From NCBI GenBank assembly GCA_022641775.1, contig JALCDS010000007.1, forward strand, positions 1 to 64,000: a DNA stretch of 64,000 nucleotides, written 5' to 3'. The position numbers and the translations under genes are program-made. Shown here piece by piece: positions 15,001 to 20,522 of the stretch. This stretch comes from Clostridiaceae bacterium. GTDB lineage: Bacteria; Cyanobacteriota; Vampirovibrionia; Gastranaerophilales; Gastranaerophilaceae. The notes under the pieces were generated by a model. The model was given only the letters and a program-made list of their open reading frames with translations, did no database searches and was not told the origin of the DNA. How positions within the stretch are numbered: the stretch's first letter is position 1; each line of letters starts with the position of its first letter.

Positions 15001-18000
15001 AGCAGCCGCTGTGATTATATCACCTTTAGTATTTGCTAAGTCGACATCCAAGCCCAAATTGATATTACCGTTTAAAGTAACAGTTTTGCCTAAACTTGTT
15101 GATGCAAGTGAACTATTCATAAGGTCAATTGTTCCTGCATTTGCATAAAACGCAACCGAACCGCTGTCAAAATTACCTACACCGCCTGTCTCAGTTGATG
15201 AACCAAATTTTAATGTACCACCATAAAGATTAACTATATTTCCGCTTACAGTATTGTTAATTTCCACAATCCCTGATGTTGGAGCATCTGTTGGGATATA
15301 ATTCCCTGTTAACCCTGTACCGGTTTGGTTTATATTAACAGTTCCGGAATCACCTGTAATTGAATCATTAAAGATAACATTGTGATGATCCCCGGCATTT
15401 AGATTTAAAGTACCTGACTTACCTTTATATTTGGCGTTATAAACTGCATTATACTTAATACCACCAGAAGTTGTATTGTTCCCTGAAAAAACTGCATCTT
15501 TGGTATCTGCAATTATATTTGATACTCCGCCATTATTGAATATAGCACCACCATTTGTCGCTGTTGTATTACTTGTGAAAGTGGAATCATAGAAAGTTGC
15601 TACGCCGGAATTATAAATCGCACCGGCATCATCTCTGGCTGAATTTCCAGTAAATGTAGAATTTTTTATTGTAACTTTTGTAACGTTTTCCCCAACAGAA
15701 ATCGCCCCGCCACGTGCTCCTTTACTATTAACAGTAGCACCATTGTTAGAGAAAGTTGTATTATCAATATTTAACGTAATATTTAATGTATTCTTTGTAT
15801 CCGGAACAGTACCGATTGCCCCACCAATTTTGGATGTATTACTTGTAAATGTACTATCTTTAATATTAGTTGTACCATTAGCGACTCTGATAGCACCGCC
15901 TCGTCCTTTAGAACTATTACCGATAAAATCGGTATTTGTAAAACTTTCAGTTCCGGTAGAACCCCAATATATAACTCCACCATCAGTATTAGGGGCACTG
16001 TTCGATTCAAACAAAGAATCTGACACTGTTAAATTTGAAGTGCCGGTTGACCAAATTGCACCGCCACCTTGCTCACTAACACTATACGAGGTCTTGTTTT
16101 GGGAAATAATACTGTTTTTAATATTTAAGGTATCAGCACCATTCAGCTGGATAAAACTACCATTACCTCCGGAAGAAAATTTGTAAAAACCTGCATTGGA
16201 AGATGCATCATAAGTTGCGGAAGTATCCCCGACATCTTGAATATTTATTGTTTGAGGAGTGCTTGTAGCTCCTGCCGTGACTATTCCGGATTTAGAATTC
16301 CCGTTGATATTATGCGTATTACCCTTAATATTCAATGTTGAACCGGCACTTTGCATTGTTCCAAGGTTTTGAGTTTCTGTTTCATTATCCGCTAAAATAT
16401 ATGTTCTATTACCATTTTTATACTGAACTGCTTCGTGAAGAGTCGCCGAACCTGAATAAGAATATGCAAGTTGACCTTTTTTCGATGTTGTTGAAAATGT
16501 AATTTTACCAAGTGAAGAAATTAAAGCAGTATTTAAACTTGAAACATCCAAAGTTATATTATTATTATTTGTACCTGTTATAACATTTAATTTTCCGCCG
16601 GTTGTAGGTAAATCGCCAAAAATATTAATATCAGAAATCTTCAATGTACCTGAAGATGAACCCACATTAAATACATCACTTGTACCGCTTGTACCGCCTG
16701 ATAAATTGGCATCAATCGCAATACTTCCGCCTGAACCCTTTAGACTTGTTAAAGTATAAGTCTTTAAGTCATTATCAATAGTATTAAGAACTCCGCCTTT
16801 TAAATCTAAATTAACAAAAGTTCCAAAATCTCCGCTTGAAGTTACTTTATTAACGGTTGCACTCCCGAGTTTTAACGTTCCGCCTGATAAATTAACATTG
16901 TTATATGAAATTGCATTGTTTAAATAAACAGTACCTGTATTATCAGGTGATACAGATGATGAATTTATGTTAATAGTAGGAGGCCCCCAAGTTACATCTT
17001 TACCTGTAATTTTGTCGTTAAACGTTACAGAATAATTTTTCGTTGCATTTATATTTAATGTACTGCCACTACCAACACCAGTATAAATAGCATTACTTCC
17101 GGTACTGTCAGTATTTCCGCTAAATAAAATATTATTATCAGATGCAACAATATTTGTAGTTGGGCTTTGATTTTCAGGCATATATATAGCACCACCAAGT
17201 CCTGCTGCATGATTTCCTATAAAATTTCCGCCTGTAACAGTCGTAGTTCCAAAATTATAAATAGCACCACCATCACTTGTTGAAGTATTTGAAATAAAAT
17301 TTCCATTAATATTATTTATTTTTGAAGTCTGCCCATTGTAAATAGCCCCACCATTAACTGCACTATTGCCGGTAAAATCACCTGTAATTTTTGATATTGT
17401 ATTTCCATATCCGTTATAAATAGCACCGCCATTGCCCGTTGCGGTATTTGAAGTAAAGTTTGCAGTAGAGGTTCCTATTGAACCACCTTGTGCCAAATCA
17501 ATAGCACCACCATCACCTTTGGCAGTATTTCCTGTAAAACTTCCTGATAATGTTGTTATTTTCCCACTATTATATACAGCTCCACCATTTTGGGTTGAAG
17601 AATTCGCAATATAATTACCCGTTATTGAATCTATAGTATCATTATTGTTACTGATTACTCCACCGCTATTAGTTGATGTATTTTGAATGAAATTACCATC
17701 AACACTCTTTATAGTAGAACCCCAAGAACTGGCATCAAAAACCGTACCCGAATTATCATAAAATGTACTATTTTTAACTATTATAGTACCATATTGAGCT
17801 ATCGTAACAGGTTTTGTAAACCCACTCATGCCGGTAGCTTGGTAATATTTTATACTTCCATCAGCTTGCGCTACCTTGATTGCACCAGTTGTGCCTGATG
17901 TAGTTTCGGTCATCGTATTACCGATATTTTGTATAGTCAGAGTTTTACCTGAACTTACAGTTATTCCGGAAGAAGTTGCAGTTGCAGTTATATTATGTTT

Positions 18001-18225
18001 GTTACCTTCAAGGGTAACAGGGGTTGCACCTAATGTGCCTAAATCTCCGCTACCTAAGATATCTCCGGTAACGTTAATTGTTGATGCAGTTGATGATTTA
18101 ATAGCAGTTTGCAGTGCAGAATAATCGATGACATCTGCTGATGCTTTTTGAGGGCACATAGCTAAGACAGCTATCGCTGCCGATAATAAAATTTTTGAGC
18201 TCTTCTTTTTATCAATACTTCTCAT
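1..18225 (-). CDS. Giant Pmp-type autotransporter adhesin, 3' end outside window
   Basis: The frame opens at the ATG at 18225 and stays open to base 1: 6075 codons without a stop, checked by translating several distant segments in phase. Residues 1-30 are a signal peptide (basic start, hydrophobic core, then QKASA before DVIDY). The passenger is rich in Asn, Thr, Ser and Gly. It alternates more than 30 GGA[I/L/V] motifs with FxxN-type partners, as in chlamydial polymorphic membrane proteins, with autotransporter-associated beta-strand repeats of the form GTLxKxGxGTLxLxGxN. Both predict a right-handed beta-helix. Seven large modules open with a DSLYK-like segment near residues 595, 1150, 1665, 2430, 3365, 4205 and 5195. 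A linker near residue 5890 (NPAIMAAPVATQLGGY) leads to an autotransporter barrel starting about residue 5938 (FWTKPYTTFES). Only about 138 of the usual 270-300 barrel residues are in the window. Likely an outer-membrane, surface-displayed adhesin; ligand unknown. Confidence 0.93.
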   Translation of the reverse strand, partial: MRSIDKKKSSKILLSAAIAVLAMCPQKASADVIDYSALQTAIKSSTASTINVTGDILGSGDLGTLGATPVTLEGNKHNITATATSSGITVSSGKTLTIQNIGNTMTETTSGTTGAIKVAQADGSIKYYQATGMSGFTKPVTIAQYGTIIVKNSTFYDNSGTVFDASSWGSTIKSVDGNFIQNTSTNSGGVISNNNDTIDSITGNYIANSSTQNGGAVYNSGKITTLSGSFTGNTAKGDGGAIDLAQGGSIGTSTANFTSNTATGNGGAIYNGYGNTISKITGDFTGNSAVNGGAIYNGQTSKINNINGNFISNTSTSDGGAIYNFGTTTVTGGNFIGNHAAGLGGAIYMPENQSPTTNIVASDNNILFSGNTDSTGSNAIYTGVGSGSTLNINATKNYSVTFNDKITGKDVTWGPPTININSSSVSPDNTGTVYLNNAISYNNVNLSGGTLKLGSATVNKVTSSGDFGTFVNLDLKGGVLNTIDNDLKTYTLTSLKGSGGSIAIDANLSGGTSGTSDVFNVGSSSGTLKISDINIFGDLPTTGGKLNVITGTNNNNITLDVSSLNTALISSLGKITFSTTSKKGQLAYSYSGSATLHEAVQYKNGNRTYILADNETETQNLGTMQSAGSTLNIKGNTHNINGNSKSGIVTAGATSTPQTINIQDVGDTSATYDASSNAGFYKFSSGGNGSFIQLNGADTLNIKNSIISQNKTSYSVSEQGGGAIWSTGTSNLTVSDSLFESNSAPNTDGGVIYWGSTGTESFTNTDFIGNSSKGRGGAIRVANGTTNIKDSTFTSNTSKIGGAIGTVPDTKNTLNITLNIDNTTFSNNGATVNSKGARGGAISVGENVTKVTIKNSTFTGNSARDDAGAIYNSGVATFYDSTFTSNTTATNGGAIFNNGGVSNIIADTKDAVFSGNNTTSGGIKYNAVYNAKYKGKSGTLNLNAGDHHNVIFNDSITGDSGTVNINQTGTGLTGNYIPTDAPTSGIVEINNTVSGNIVNLYGGTLKFGSSTETGGVGNFDSGSVAFYANAGTIDLMNSSLASTSLGKTVTLNGNINLGLDVDLANTKGDIITAAALSNTSASNIVINAINIMSDSSTDNTQIIISDSVLGKAISKATTVTISKASGVSKNYTITYSMNSSGQGVLTFMSASEDSLYKAVHNIGYTTDPRNYNMTKDESVTQSLGDMERANSTLNINGNNHKITATAATINGINVLSGQTLNVNNISEYHGFYSQNGGAINVADGANLTVDSTSFTGNTAVKSGGAIYAGNNITIKNSKFSDNKAGGVQNDIYIADGKKVTFQADLTKGSSIQSGLSGSGNFEKTGTGFIALSGVNKDFTGTLNVKGDTGGGIKYTQTTDGSFVGGPVVVAANNLLSISNKSADNIKNLSGAGTVNQDGAGNLNIAGDNSQFTGVLNIGKTGGGIVTQGTASFDATQSGNKFVTGTATVNVVGTSSVLTYTLSGDTLPSNINIASNATLKVVGSGDVAINSVGFASASTSNLALTGGADYTINKDLGTGTTYSNISVKDSTIKFNGDRTLSANVATTNSTIDLINSAINNITISNLIAGTDTTKLTLDLKMLSANSASDTLTLGSTSSGTVDVSALNITDDNGLTTDKTFTVLQGGSSATLSALKSIILQGNNVYDYAVSVSGNTVRLVAQNIANADSLYKMNNHSDTRGFNVLNSTTYNIGRSLSETLAGEFTVSDTNKNTTTISGKLVDITVKSNDSRISVTKDVSGNITACKYDGVTIPTDKVSYNATDDTYTIAHTAFSSDTNGSFFKISSANEGVKLHLDNVTFADAYQNGTGSVVSMDNANSTLDVDSVDFKNNKSTGNGGALYLNNAKSAVVIKNSGFSNNSSTSGLGGAIYSNVDLDITDSSFSGNTANGTKNDIYLNGKTIDFTTNDDTSSAISSGIQGTGTLNKLGTGTLNVGGINSGFTGAVDIQNGTLSYKATDSGDSFFGGGVNLYNGTVLNIDDNGKTDLTSNGLNSQTTGAGTINKSGSKILTLNGQNAGYTGQFNINGGEVDYKATNSGDTFVGGNVSLASGTTLKIDTNGNTTTQNIAGDLTSEDNTAQFIINDTSASKNGILTLLGDNSKFTGTTDIKSGILAVTQSDTTKYTTGSTVIETSGILDYTSDTNEALTVSGAGKIVKAGTGTTTLKNTDFAGTADVNGGVLSVTPTSQTTAGKFNIAANVASGAELDYNSTNKSDSYTLDNTSTIKFNTGATGATVKFDTGNFALNSDIANATGNNIIFNNALVNVKDGATYNGNYTLNGNSTINMWDEKITSSTFDNLTIGSTSTDYVTFGVDVDLTYDTASGQSPKADMINVNNGSGKIKLTTIGIDADNGIFADSSHTKQVQVINNATSKSTITLLSDASLASGNFELAKWSTNVYEYNITAAQSSTDPDNPSTYDSIKFVADKVADADSLYKMNKTSDVRGFSMIKDGKANTYYIGRSLSDTAAGNFTVSDTSSNSTFISGSLHNIVISQDDSRIEKTGTTYKYDGVDVTGYITSGTDASGNAIYTITPDAFTAGHSTDIKNGSFFRIVNNTDFTLKNVTVEDAYSASDGSIIYANNIDSYITVKDAILTNSKATNGGAIYNNDIDLFQINGSTISSNVATANGGALYNNTAYGTIYIGTDYDDTSANTFTSNKAKNGGAIYNTGGIGSYKTTFNGNSATEKGGALYNTDTYISSFDTFTNNTATNGSAIYNTGDVSLLDPTFTSNTGTSYIDNTGNFSILADKDLTINNNTTANITNNYSLNLKETSSTTTDTLTIKDAIIGKASTSGTSGTINTNGNVNLTNAIANQAINVNSGTLSLGDSTSTSALSNLTNDKLTVNSGTTANIYNTNYTTGSITDKGTLNLNNNTGISTDIAVNIEGTSTSTLNKDGLGEVVVSGNQSNYLGQTNVNKGTLTYSAASSTDKFFGGKVNVGTSSILNINDNGKTDLIANGLTSTDKTAIINKSGSKILTLNGQNAGYTGQFNINGGEVDYKATNSTDTTFLGGGVKLANGTTLKIDPNGVTANQTVNGLSSDTNSTAQFIINDTSSSHNGIVNLTGANSGYTGTTDIQSGILAYTSGTGNSYVGGTTKIGANGILKYTNNTTTADTIGDITGTGILNKEGTGALTTTLEKTFTGTANVNGGTLTVNNTADNTTFNNNFNIASNSNLVYNASSANNTYTLDSTSNVKFNSGATDATATFNKGTYNLNSDLANGSGNTVNFKSATVNLGTTNYSGNYSTDNASTISMIDNATNNYTFNKLSTDNTDIKLDISLNGTTSDKLISTNAGTNSTVKISSVDNINVLNKTSDDGTLLTRNYTVLGDNLTFGTTKTTLSNTIKSEIYNYTASTQNGILTLTATALSKNSLYILNHERSNTRTFNFIGTTPYYIGQNLDKTLTGTLNVLGSNVAGSSNTIIAKADSSATTGLSMFELVNPNTTLNIKDLTIQDAKGTQGSVINATATDSKISIENTTMQNNTSDASGVGSGMGGAIYNAGTITKLSNSVFTSNTAKNGGAICNETNGKITSIDNDTFKSNTTVYHGGAISNVGTIGNIKATFGGTGTGEGNIAGSSGGAIFNEGSGTIESINNSTFIANSSNLTNGAGGAIVNGGTITNGINSVFTSNTATRGGAIYNNGTISGDINSTFTSNEATTTSGANVKGGAIYNDENGKIASINGSTFTSNKATDGMGGAIYNAGTGTISTINNSTFKSNSATDGGAIYNIGTINNINNSTFEKNSATNGSAIFNAGTLTLLDSTFTSNSGTSYIYNNADATLNLEANKDLTINNNVDSTTSANITNDGTINLAATTGAMTIKDEISSSAKTKYGTLNSDGTVNLTNKITNQNMTANTGTLSLGDSASTSELSNLTNDNLTVNSGATTNIYNTSYTTGSITDKGTLNLNNNNGVSTTVSANISGSSSTLNKVGEGTVTLTGDESGFTGETNVNAGTLTYTGSYANSLSNSSAINVVGSTLNYNLSDTDLTLDNTKTNLKNGGTFNLNNSGTITLNSNFLTTDGNSNNVVALNNGTYVLNSGSYSNVKNVIGFNNATVNVVDGITNYTNDYKLSSSTLDLTQDYHAINNYTFNSLDAETISGKGTSNIGIDVNLVYDPTNNVYPTGDTITVTKGATSDEYLNITKLFIVDDNGAIATAPEQYQKIKVINDASQKLHVATANDTEILSWATNIYRYGLDSAQTNYTADSIKISAKGPSSTDTLRDLNRYNISYYTGGNRGFSFVGNTETDNSYHIYRDLDTTSKDNFTIIGKTIGTTKSLLSGELKDLTLDKNNVRLTSDGTDYYYTDYYDNGSEYKTKVTDYITPGTDAKGNAIYTITPDAFTAGHSKDIKNGSFFELQAPTNLDISKVSIENAKRYDTSKVKDGSVIYTNNANSTVTLTDVDFKNDEVLAGNGGAIANEASKSFTLTNSTISGNKASGNGGAIYNTSTGMTLTNITADGNSATGTDSKGGAIYTNKDMTIVDSSFGTTKLNTHKNGKQNDIYIDETANVTFQTTENNTSTIASGLAGTGSLTKTDKGTLNLSGDNSGLTGKFAVDEGTVNYTQTVNNGFVSGDVAVNGALNISNSTADDIKNVSGTGNITKSGVGSLDLLGKNSGFTGALKIADGALNYEKKDDSTSYISGSTVIDTTGTLNYTVDNTLTDNLKKVSGSGNFNKLGLGTVNLTGDNSGFTGATKINAGDLNYTATSNSDKYFAGTTSIETAGTLTADISNTTTNQALGNISGTGNFVKTNNGNLDLIGSNLEFTGTTTIKDGTLAYTKGTNTSYVGGETAIEQNGTLKYTNDTADNIAKISGTGVLDKLGTGTLNLTGDNSGFGGTAKVEAGTLSYTTSTGSKFFGSSTTYQIAKDASLDLANTEAITLNSVSGLQSSGVVTSTGNINLKGTGVVTLTGDNSDFGSETGSTAKFIINNGSSALFDNAGANKYISGATVVNGTLTYKASEDDTLKNVSGSGLLIKDGNSELAYTSTIANATELDINTQINNGKFTYTAGTGSNINLNTSSKTVSFANTDKGATAQFNGGTYSLSSDLTHSTGNNIIFADNSTLKLNSTNTYTGNYTVDNSTIDMASASKPATADITTATFNNLTTTNNTKLNIDVIFQSPNAHVYDKLVSNSGGGSVILNSLNLQDYKEKDDGIEAVPIKLNVLSGLTFSGKGSSIGSWSTDIYTYAVDVDGSDVTLTRTSEANNDSLRKENIYNGGTEANNRGFNFSDNTTTYAIKDNLGETEHGTFTVNGNTKGTTVIDGSTNSMFDVTKDNTNLTVNNLTIANASDATNTIKGGSVVNANNNSSNIALNNVDLTNNTSSGNGGAINNTSSNSFAITDANVTGNKSTAGLGGAIYTANNMKITDSTFSNNTDKNGANDIYIDGANTNVEFNTTTGKTSSISSGLAGNGTLTKTGDGTLDLTGNNKNLTGALNINNGTVDYTQSAGGSFVEGPVAVAGGTALNINNANTDNIQNVSGSGTISKTGDGTLNLTGQNAGFGGDLNITTGKVAFNQTNSGDTYIQGATNVGGSLDLNVDKSDTQIGVLKGAGTVTKTGSKDVILTGDDSNYTGTLDVNNGNVQYNANGTNKYLSSTSTTNLGVNGGLKVNTTVDTTLANTVTGTGTITKTGASTLTLTNSQSGFNGSLGVSEGNLTTEANSTLGNLNTVNVSGSGAFTTGEKSTIGDVSNITISDSGNFSTGKNSTVGTVGNLTVNSGTFGIGSGTKIGTITNGIFAGGTTFDLHNTNAVKDASGNWTTNPNPASIENLNFTNLTLNGNVNYRLDADLKNSNAETNSDRISATNVSGTGKFVINNASLSVVSDSLLNNTQAHILGGALASGNYLDLQTTSVMGPIQKYNLSYSNGYLNFAKQGGDNPDYNSVNPAIMAAPVATQLGGYFNQVQTLNDAFYHMDRYTKYPYKLKAENNMRNRSASLVCGVYRDAELPEDREAFWTKPYTTFESVGLKNGPKVDNMSYGALYGGDSELKDLGHGFYGVISPFIGYNGSHYSYDSVSANMEGGTLGVAGTLYKGNFFTGLAVSAGGSAGEAYTRYGTDNFAMITAGVASKSGYNFEIKQGKLIVQPSLFMA
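5191..5298 (-). repeat. Long intragenic repeat A, copy 2
   Basis: About 108 bp inside the giant autotransporter gene, nearly identical to 10591-10698 with only a handful of mismatches. The copies lie exactly 5400 bp apart, a multiple of three, so both are read in the same frame. The encoded peptide includes YTITPDAFTAGHS and KNGSFF. Confidence 0.9.
6509..6684 (-). repeat. Long intragenic repeat C, copy 2
   Basis: About 176 bp similar to 9611-9786 at an offset of 3102 bp (1034 codons), with scattered substitutions. It encodes LSNLTNDNLTVNSG and TGSITDKGTLNLNNN type strands of the beta-helix. Confidence 0.88.
9239..9343 (-). repeat. Long intragenic repeat B, copy 2
   Basis: About 105 bp, differing from 12131-12235 at only about two positions. 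The offset is 2892 bp, or 964 codons, so the frame is kept. It encodes an autotransporter-associated beta-strand repeat (ILTLNGQNAGYTGQFNING). Confidence 0.92.
9611..9786 (-). repeat. Long intragenic repeat C, copy 1
   Basis: Partner of 6509-6684. It is more diverged than repeat B, so the three repeat pairs look like duplications or conversions of different ages within one gene. Confidence 0.88.
10591..10698 (-). repeat. Long intragenic repeat A, copy 1
   Basis: Partner of 5191-5298 at a distance of 5400 bp. A third, diverged relative lies near 12880-12960 at the same point of the neighbouring module, so this is a recurring part of the module rather than a chance match. Confidence 0.9.
12131..12235 (-). 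repeat. Long intragenic repeat B, copy 1
   Basis: Partner of 9239-9343. The near identity at the DNA level, including synonymous positions, contrasts with the much more diverged repeats around it and suggests recent duplication or gene conversion. Confidence 0.92.
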
Positions 18226-18247
18226 TTATCATTCCGGTTTCCGCAAC

Positions 18248-18253
18248 ATTATA
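18248..18253 (-). promoter_or_regulatory. Perfect -10 box of the giant autotransporter gene
   Basis: Read on the minus strand this is TATAAT, 22 bases before the ATG at 18225, giving an expected 5' UTR of about 16 nt. The sequence between contains GGAAACCGGAATG, a weak ribosome binding site. No good -35 hexamer is seen at 16-18 bp. The rest of 18226-18494 holds no gene. Confidence 0.6.
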
Positions 18254-18342
18254 ACCTATGTTTTTGCCCAAAAAAACATAAACATATTTCATAATTTACG
18301 GGTAATACAACTGCTAATTTAATTGTACTATTAACACTTTTA

Positions 18343-18363
18343 AAGGGCAACTTTTTTGCTCTT
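18343..18363 (-). terminator. Hairpin between prfB and the autotransporter gene
   Basis: Eight-base arms (AAGGGCAA / TTGCTCTT, one wobble) surround a short T/A loop, 130 bp beyond the prfB stop. It lacks a clean T-tract on the minus strand, so it is only a possible prfB terminator. Confidence 0.3.
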
Positions 18364-18494
18364 AAATCATACTTTTAATGTATATCTTTTTAATGATTTT
18401 GTCGTAACATACAACATTCAACGATTACAGCTTTACATTTTGTTACATTAATTGTGACCTTTTTCACAAATCTAATTCATAAATGTTTACAATG

Positions 18495-19578
18495 TTAGCT
18501 CTGTCTTAAAAAACTTTCCACAAAACCGTCAATATCTCCGTCCATGACCGCATCAACATTCCCGACTTCATAGCCTGTTCTATGGTCTTTTACCATCTTA
18601 TACGGATGGAAAACGTACGAACGAATTTGTGAACCAAAATTTATGTCAACATTTTCACCTTTCAATTGAGAAAGTTTTTTTTCATGCTCATTTCGTTTTA
18701 TTTCCAAAAGCTTGGATACCAAAATCTGCATTGCATATTCTTTGTTTTGCAACTGTGAACGTTCCTGTTGACATTTTACAACGATACCGGAAGGCTTGTG
18801 CAAAATTCTAACGGCAGTTTCAACCTTATTTACGTTTTGTCCACCTGCACCACCAGAACGCATCGTCGTTATTTCGAGTTCATCAGGAGGGATTGAAATT
18901 GTTTTTTCAAAATCTGCAATAATCGGAGAAACCTCTAATGAGGCAAAACTCGTTTGACGTTTACCATTTGCATTATACGGAGAAATTCTAACCAATCTAT
19001 GGACTCCTTTTTCGGCTTTTGCATAGCCATAGGCATACTTTCCTGAAATTTTAAATGTAGCAGATTTTATTCCGGCTTCATCGCCATCAAGTTTGTCCAG
19101 AAGTTCGACTTTCCATCCGCGATTTTCTGCCCAACGGAAATACATTCTCAAAAGCATACTTGCCCAATCCTGAGCATCAGTGCCTCCGGCTCCGGCATTA
19201 ACCGTCAAAATTGCATCGGCATCATCATATTCTCCGCTCAACATCATCTGAATTTCAAATTTGTCCAAAGCATGTTCCATATCTTCCAAAAGATTAGAAC
19301 TTTCCTCAATCAAATCAACATCAGACATTTCAAGTGCAACTTCACTATCTTCCAAAACAGATTCCCAATGATTTACAAAATCTATATTTTCCTTAATTTC
19401 ACGACTTTTTGAGCCCAATTCGGACGCCAATTCTTGATTTGACCAAACCTCTGAAGATTGCAACTTAGTTTCAATCTCTTTTAATTCTTTTTCCTTTTGA
19501 GGTAAGTCAAAGACACTCCTTGATTTTTTCAAATCTTGGAGTTAACAAATTTATTTTTTGTTTCAATTCAGTTTCCAT
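18495..19578 (-). CDS. prfB: Peptide chain release factor 2, with programmed +1 frameshift
   Basis: RF2 releases finished proteins at UGA and UAA codons. The complete gene starts at the ATG at 19578. After 23 codons (METELKQKI...) it meets an in-frame TGA at 19509-19507. The site reads AGGAG-TGT-CTT-TGA-C: a Shine-Dalgarno-like AGGAG just upstream of CTT TGA C, as in the classic RF2 autoregulatory shift. Reading continues in the +1 frame from GAC at 19508 ([13 protein letters not shown]), giving about 360 residues, the normal RF2 length. The catalytic GGQ loop is present ([10 protein letters not shown]). The stop-codon recognition tripeptide, normally SPF, reads SPY ([13 protein letters not shown]). 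The ATG at 19532 gives an uninterrupted frame but lacks the N-terminus, so it is not the true start. No strong ribosome binding site precedes 19578. Confidence 0.96.
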
Positions 19579-19679
19579 AATTTGAACATATCATAAAATA
19601 TACGTTATTTAAACCATTAAAATTCATATTAAAAGTTATACAATTATAAAAACTGTTACAATTTTGGAAGGGAAATCAG

Positions 19680-20519
19680 ATGAAACAAATTTTCAACGCC
19701 ATAAAGGATATCTATTCAGGTGAAAACAAAATGCAAGTTCATGCAGTATTATTTTCAATTGCCGGTATCGGAACAATAATAGAATCTTTGACCGGAGATT
19801 ATGCGAAAAGTATGCAAAACGTAAAAACATTCGACCCGAACTTTTTTGGACAAATAATAGGAATAATTGCACTTATTTGGTTAATTTCACTTGTAGTCAA
19901 AATCTTTATGTTAGGTTTTAACGTAAGTTTTATACATAGAAAATTGGCAAAACTATCAGGATTGCCCGAAATAGAAAATTCATTCTGGCTAAGAGGTCTT
20001 ATGAGCTTCATCTTGAATTTCATATGGACATTAGGAATCGGATTAGCCTTCGGAATTATAATCATTCCGCTCTCAATTATCGTCGCAAAAGGTACAATAG
20101 CATTAAAGATTGTTAGTGTTTTGATTATGATACTTCTGGCTTTTGGATTGGCATTAATCACACCGTTTTATTCAATGTTATTCATAAGTTATGCAAAAAA
20201 CTTTTCACTCCACGGACTTTTTAATCCTAAATTATTGGTATGTTATATAAAATCTTCATTTAACGATGTAATGATTTTGCTTTGTAAAATGCTCGTATTA
20301 GGAATTGTATTATTTGCCGCTATCTATGTCATAAGTATAATAGTTTCCGCGCTCACAAGTATCTGTGGAATGGATGGGAAAGCCATTGAAAGTCTTGTTA
20401 TGAGTTTGCTCGGTGGATATCTTGGAACAATATTGAGTTTGATAACCTTCTACTGTTTAACCTTTATTTATAAAGGCAAAGTCGAACAAGAACTACTCAA
20501 TAACGGTCTTATTCAATAA
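19680..20519 (+). CDS. Multi-pass membrane protein, unknown function
   Basis: A 279-residue protein with about five or six hydrophobic segments, including IIGIIALIWLISLVVKIF, FILNFIWTLGIGLAFGIII, IVSVLIMILLAFGLALI, MLVLGIVLFAAIYVISIIV and a last one near residue 250. It resembles the DUF4013-like class of bacterial membrane proteins in layout, but no diagnostic motif was recognised. The start is supported by GGAAGGGAAA upstream of the ATG. It is divergent from prfB, with the promoter somewhere in 19580-19670, and convergent with the nucleotidase-like gene only 3 bp beyond its stop, with no visible terminator between them. Confidence 0.75.
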   Translation: MKQIFNAIKDIYSGENKMQVHAVLFSIAGIGTIIESLTGDYAKSMQNVKTFDPNFFGQIIGIIALIWLISLVVKIFMLGFNVSFIHRKLAKLSGLPEIENSFWLRGLMSFILNFIWTLGIGLAFGIIIIPLSIIVAKGTIALKIVSVLIMILLAFGLALITPFYSMLFISYAKNFSLHGLFNPKLLVCYIKSSFNDVMILLCKMLVLGIVLFAAIYVISIIVSALTSICGMDGKAIESLVMSLLGGYLGTILSLITFYCLTFIYKGKVEQELLNNGLIQ

Positions 20520-20522
20520 TTT

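Noticed and set aside
740-18124. Many plus-strand open frames of 60-147 codons, rich in Pro, Val, Phe and Leu, plus minus-strand frames out of phase (for example 7206-7430, 10005-10304, 15783-16010).
   Set aside because: They are antisense or out-of-phase shadows of the low-complexity giant autotransporter gene; the composition mirrors its Asn/Thr/Gly repeats and none has a binding site or a recognisable fold.
1-18225. Periodic short repeats that at first sight suggest a CRISPR array or satellite DNA.
   Set aside because: The repeats vary in spacing, lie in one open reading frame and encode GGAI and beta-strand protein motifs; there are no constant direct repeats with unique spacers.
18226-18494. 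A tRNA or small RNA in the gap between prfB and the giant gene.
   Set aside because: No cloverleaf or conserved tRNA arm sequences were found there; only a promoter and a weak hairpin. No tRNA was recognised in the other gaps either.
19507-19578. prfB as a broken or frameshifted pseudogene.
   Set aside because: The stop sits at a textbook AGGAG...CTTTGAC shift site, and the rest of the gene, including GGQ, is intact.
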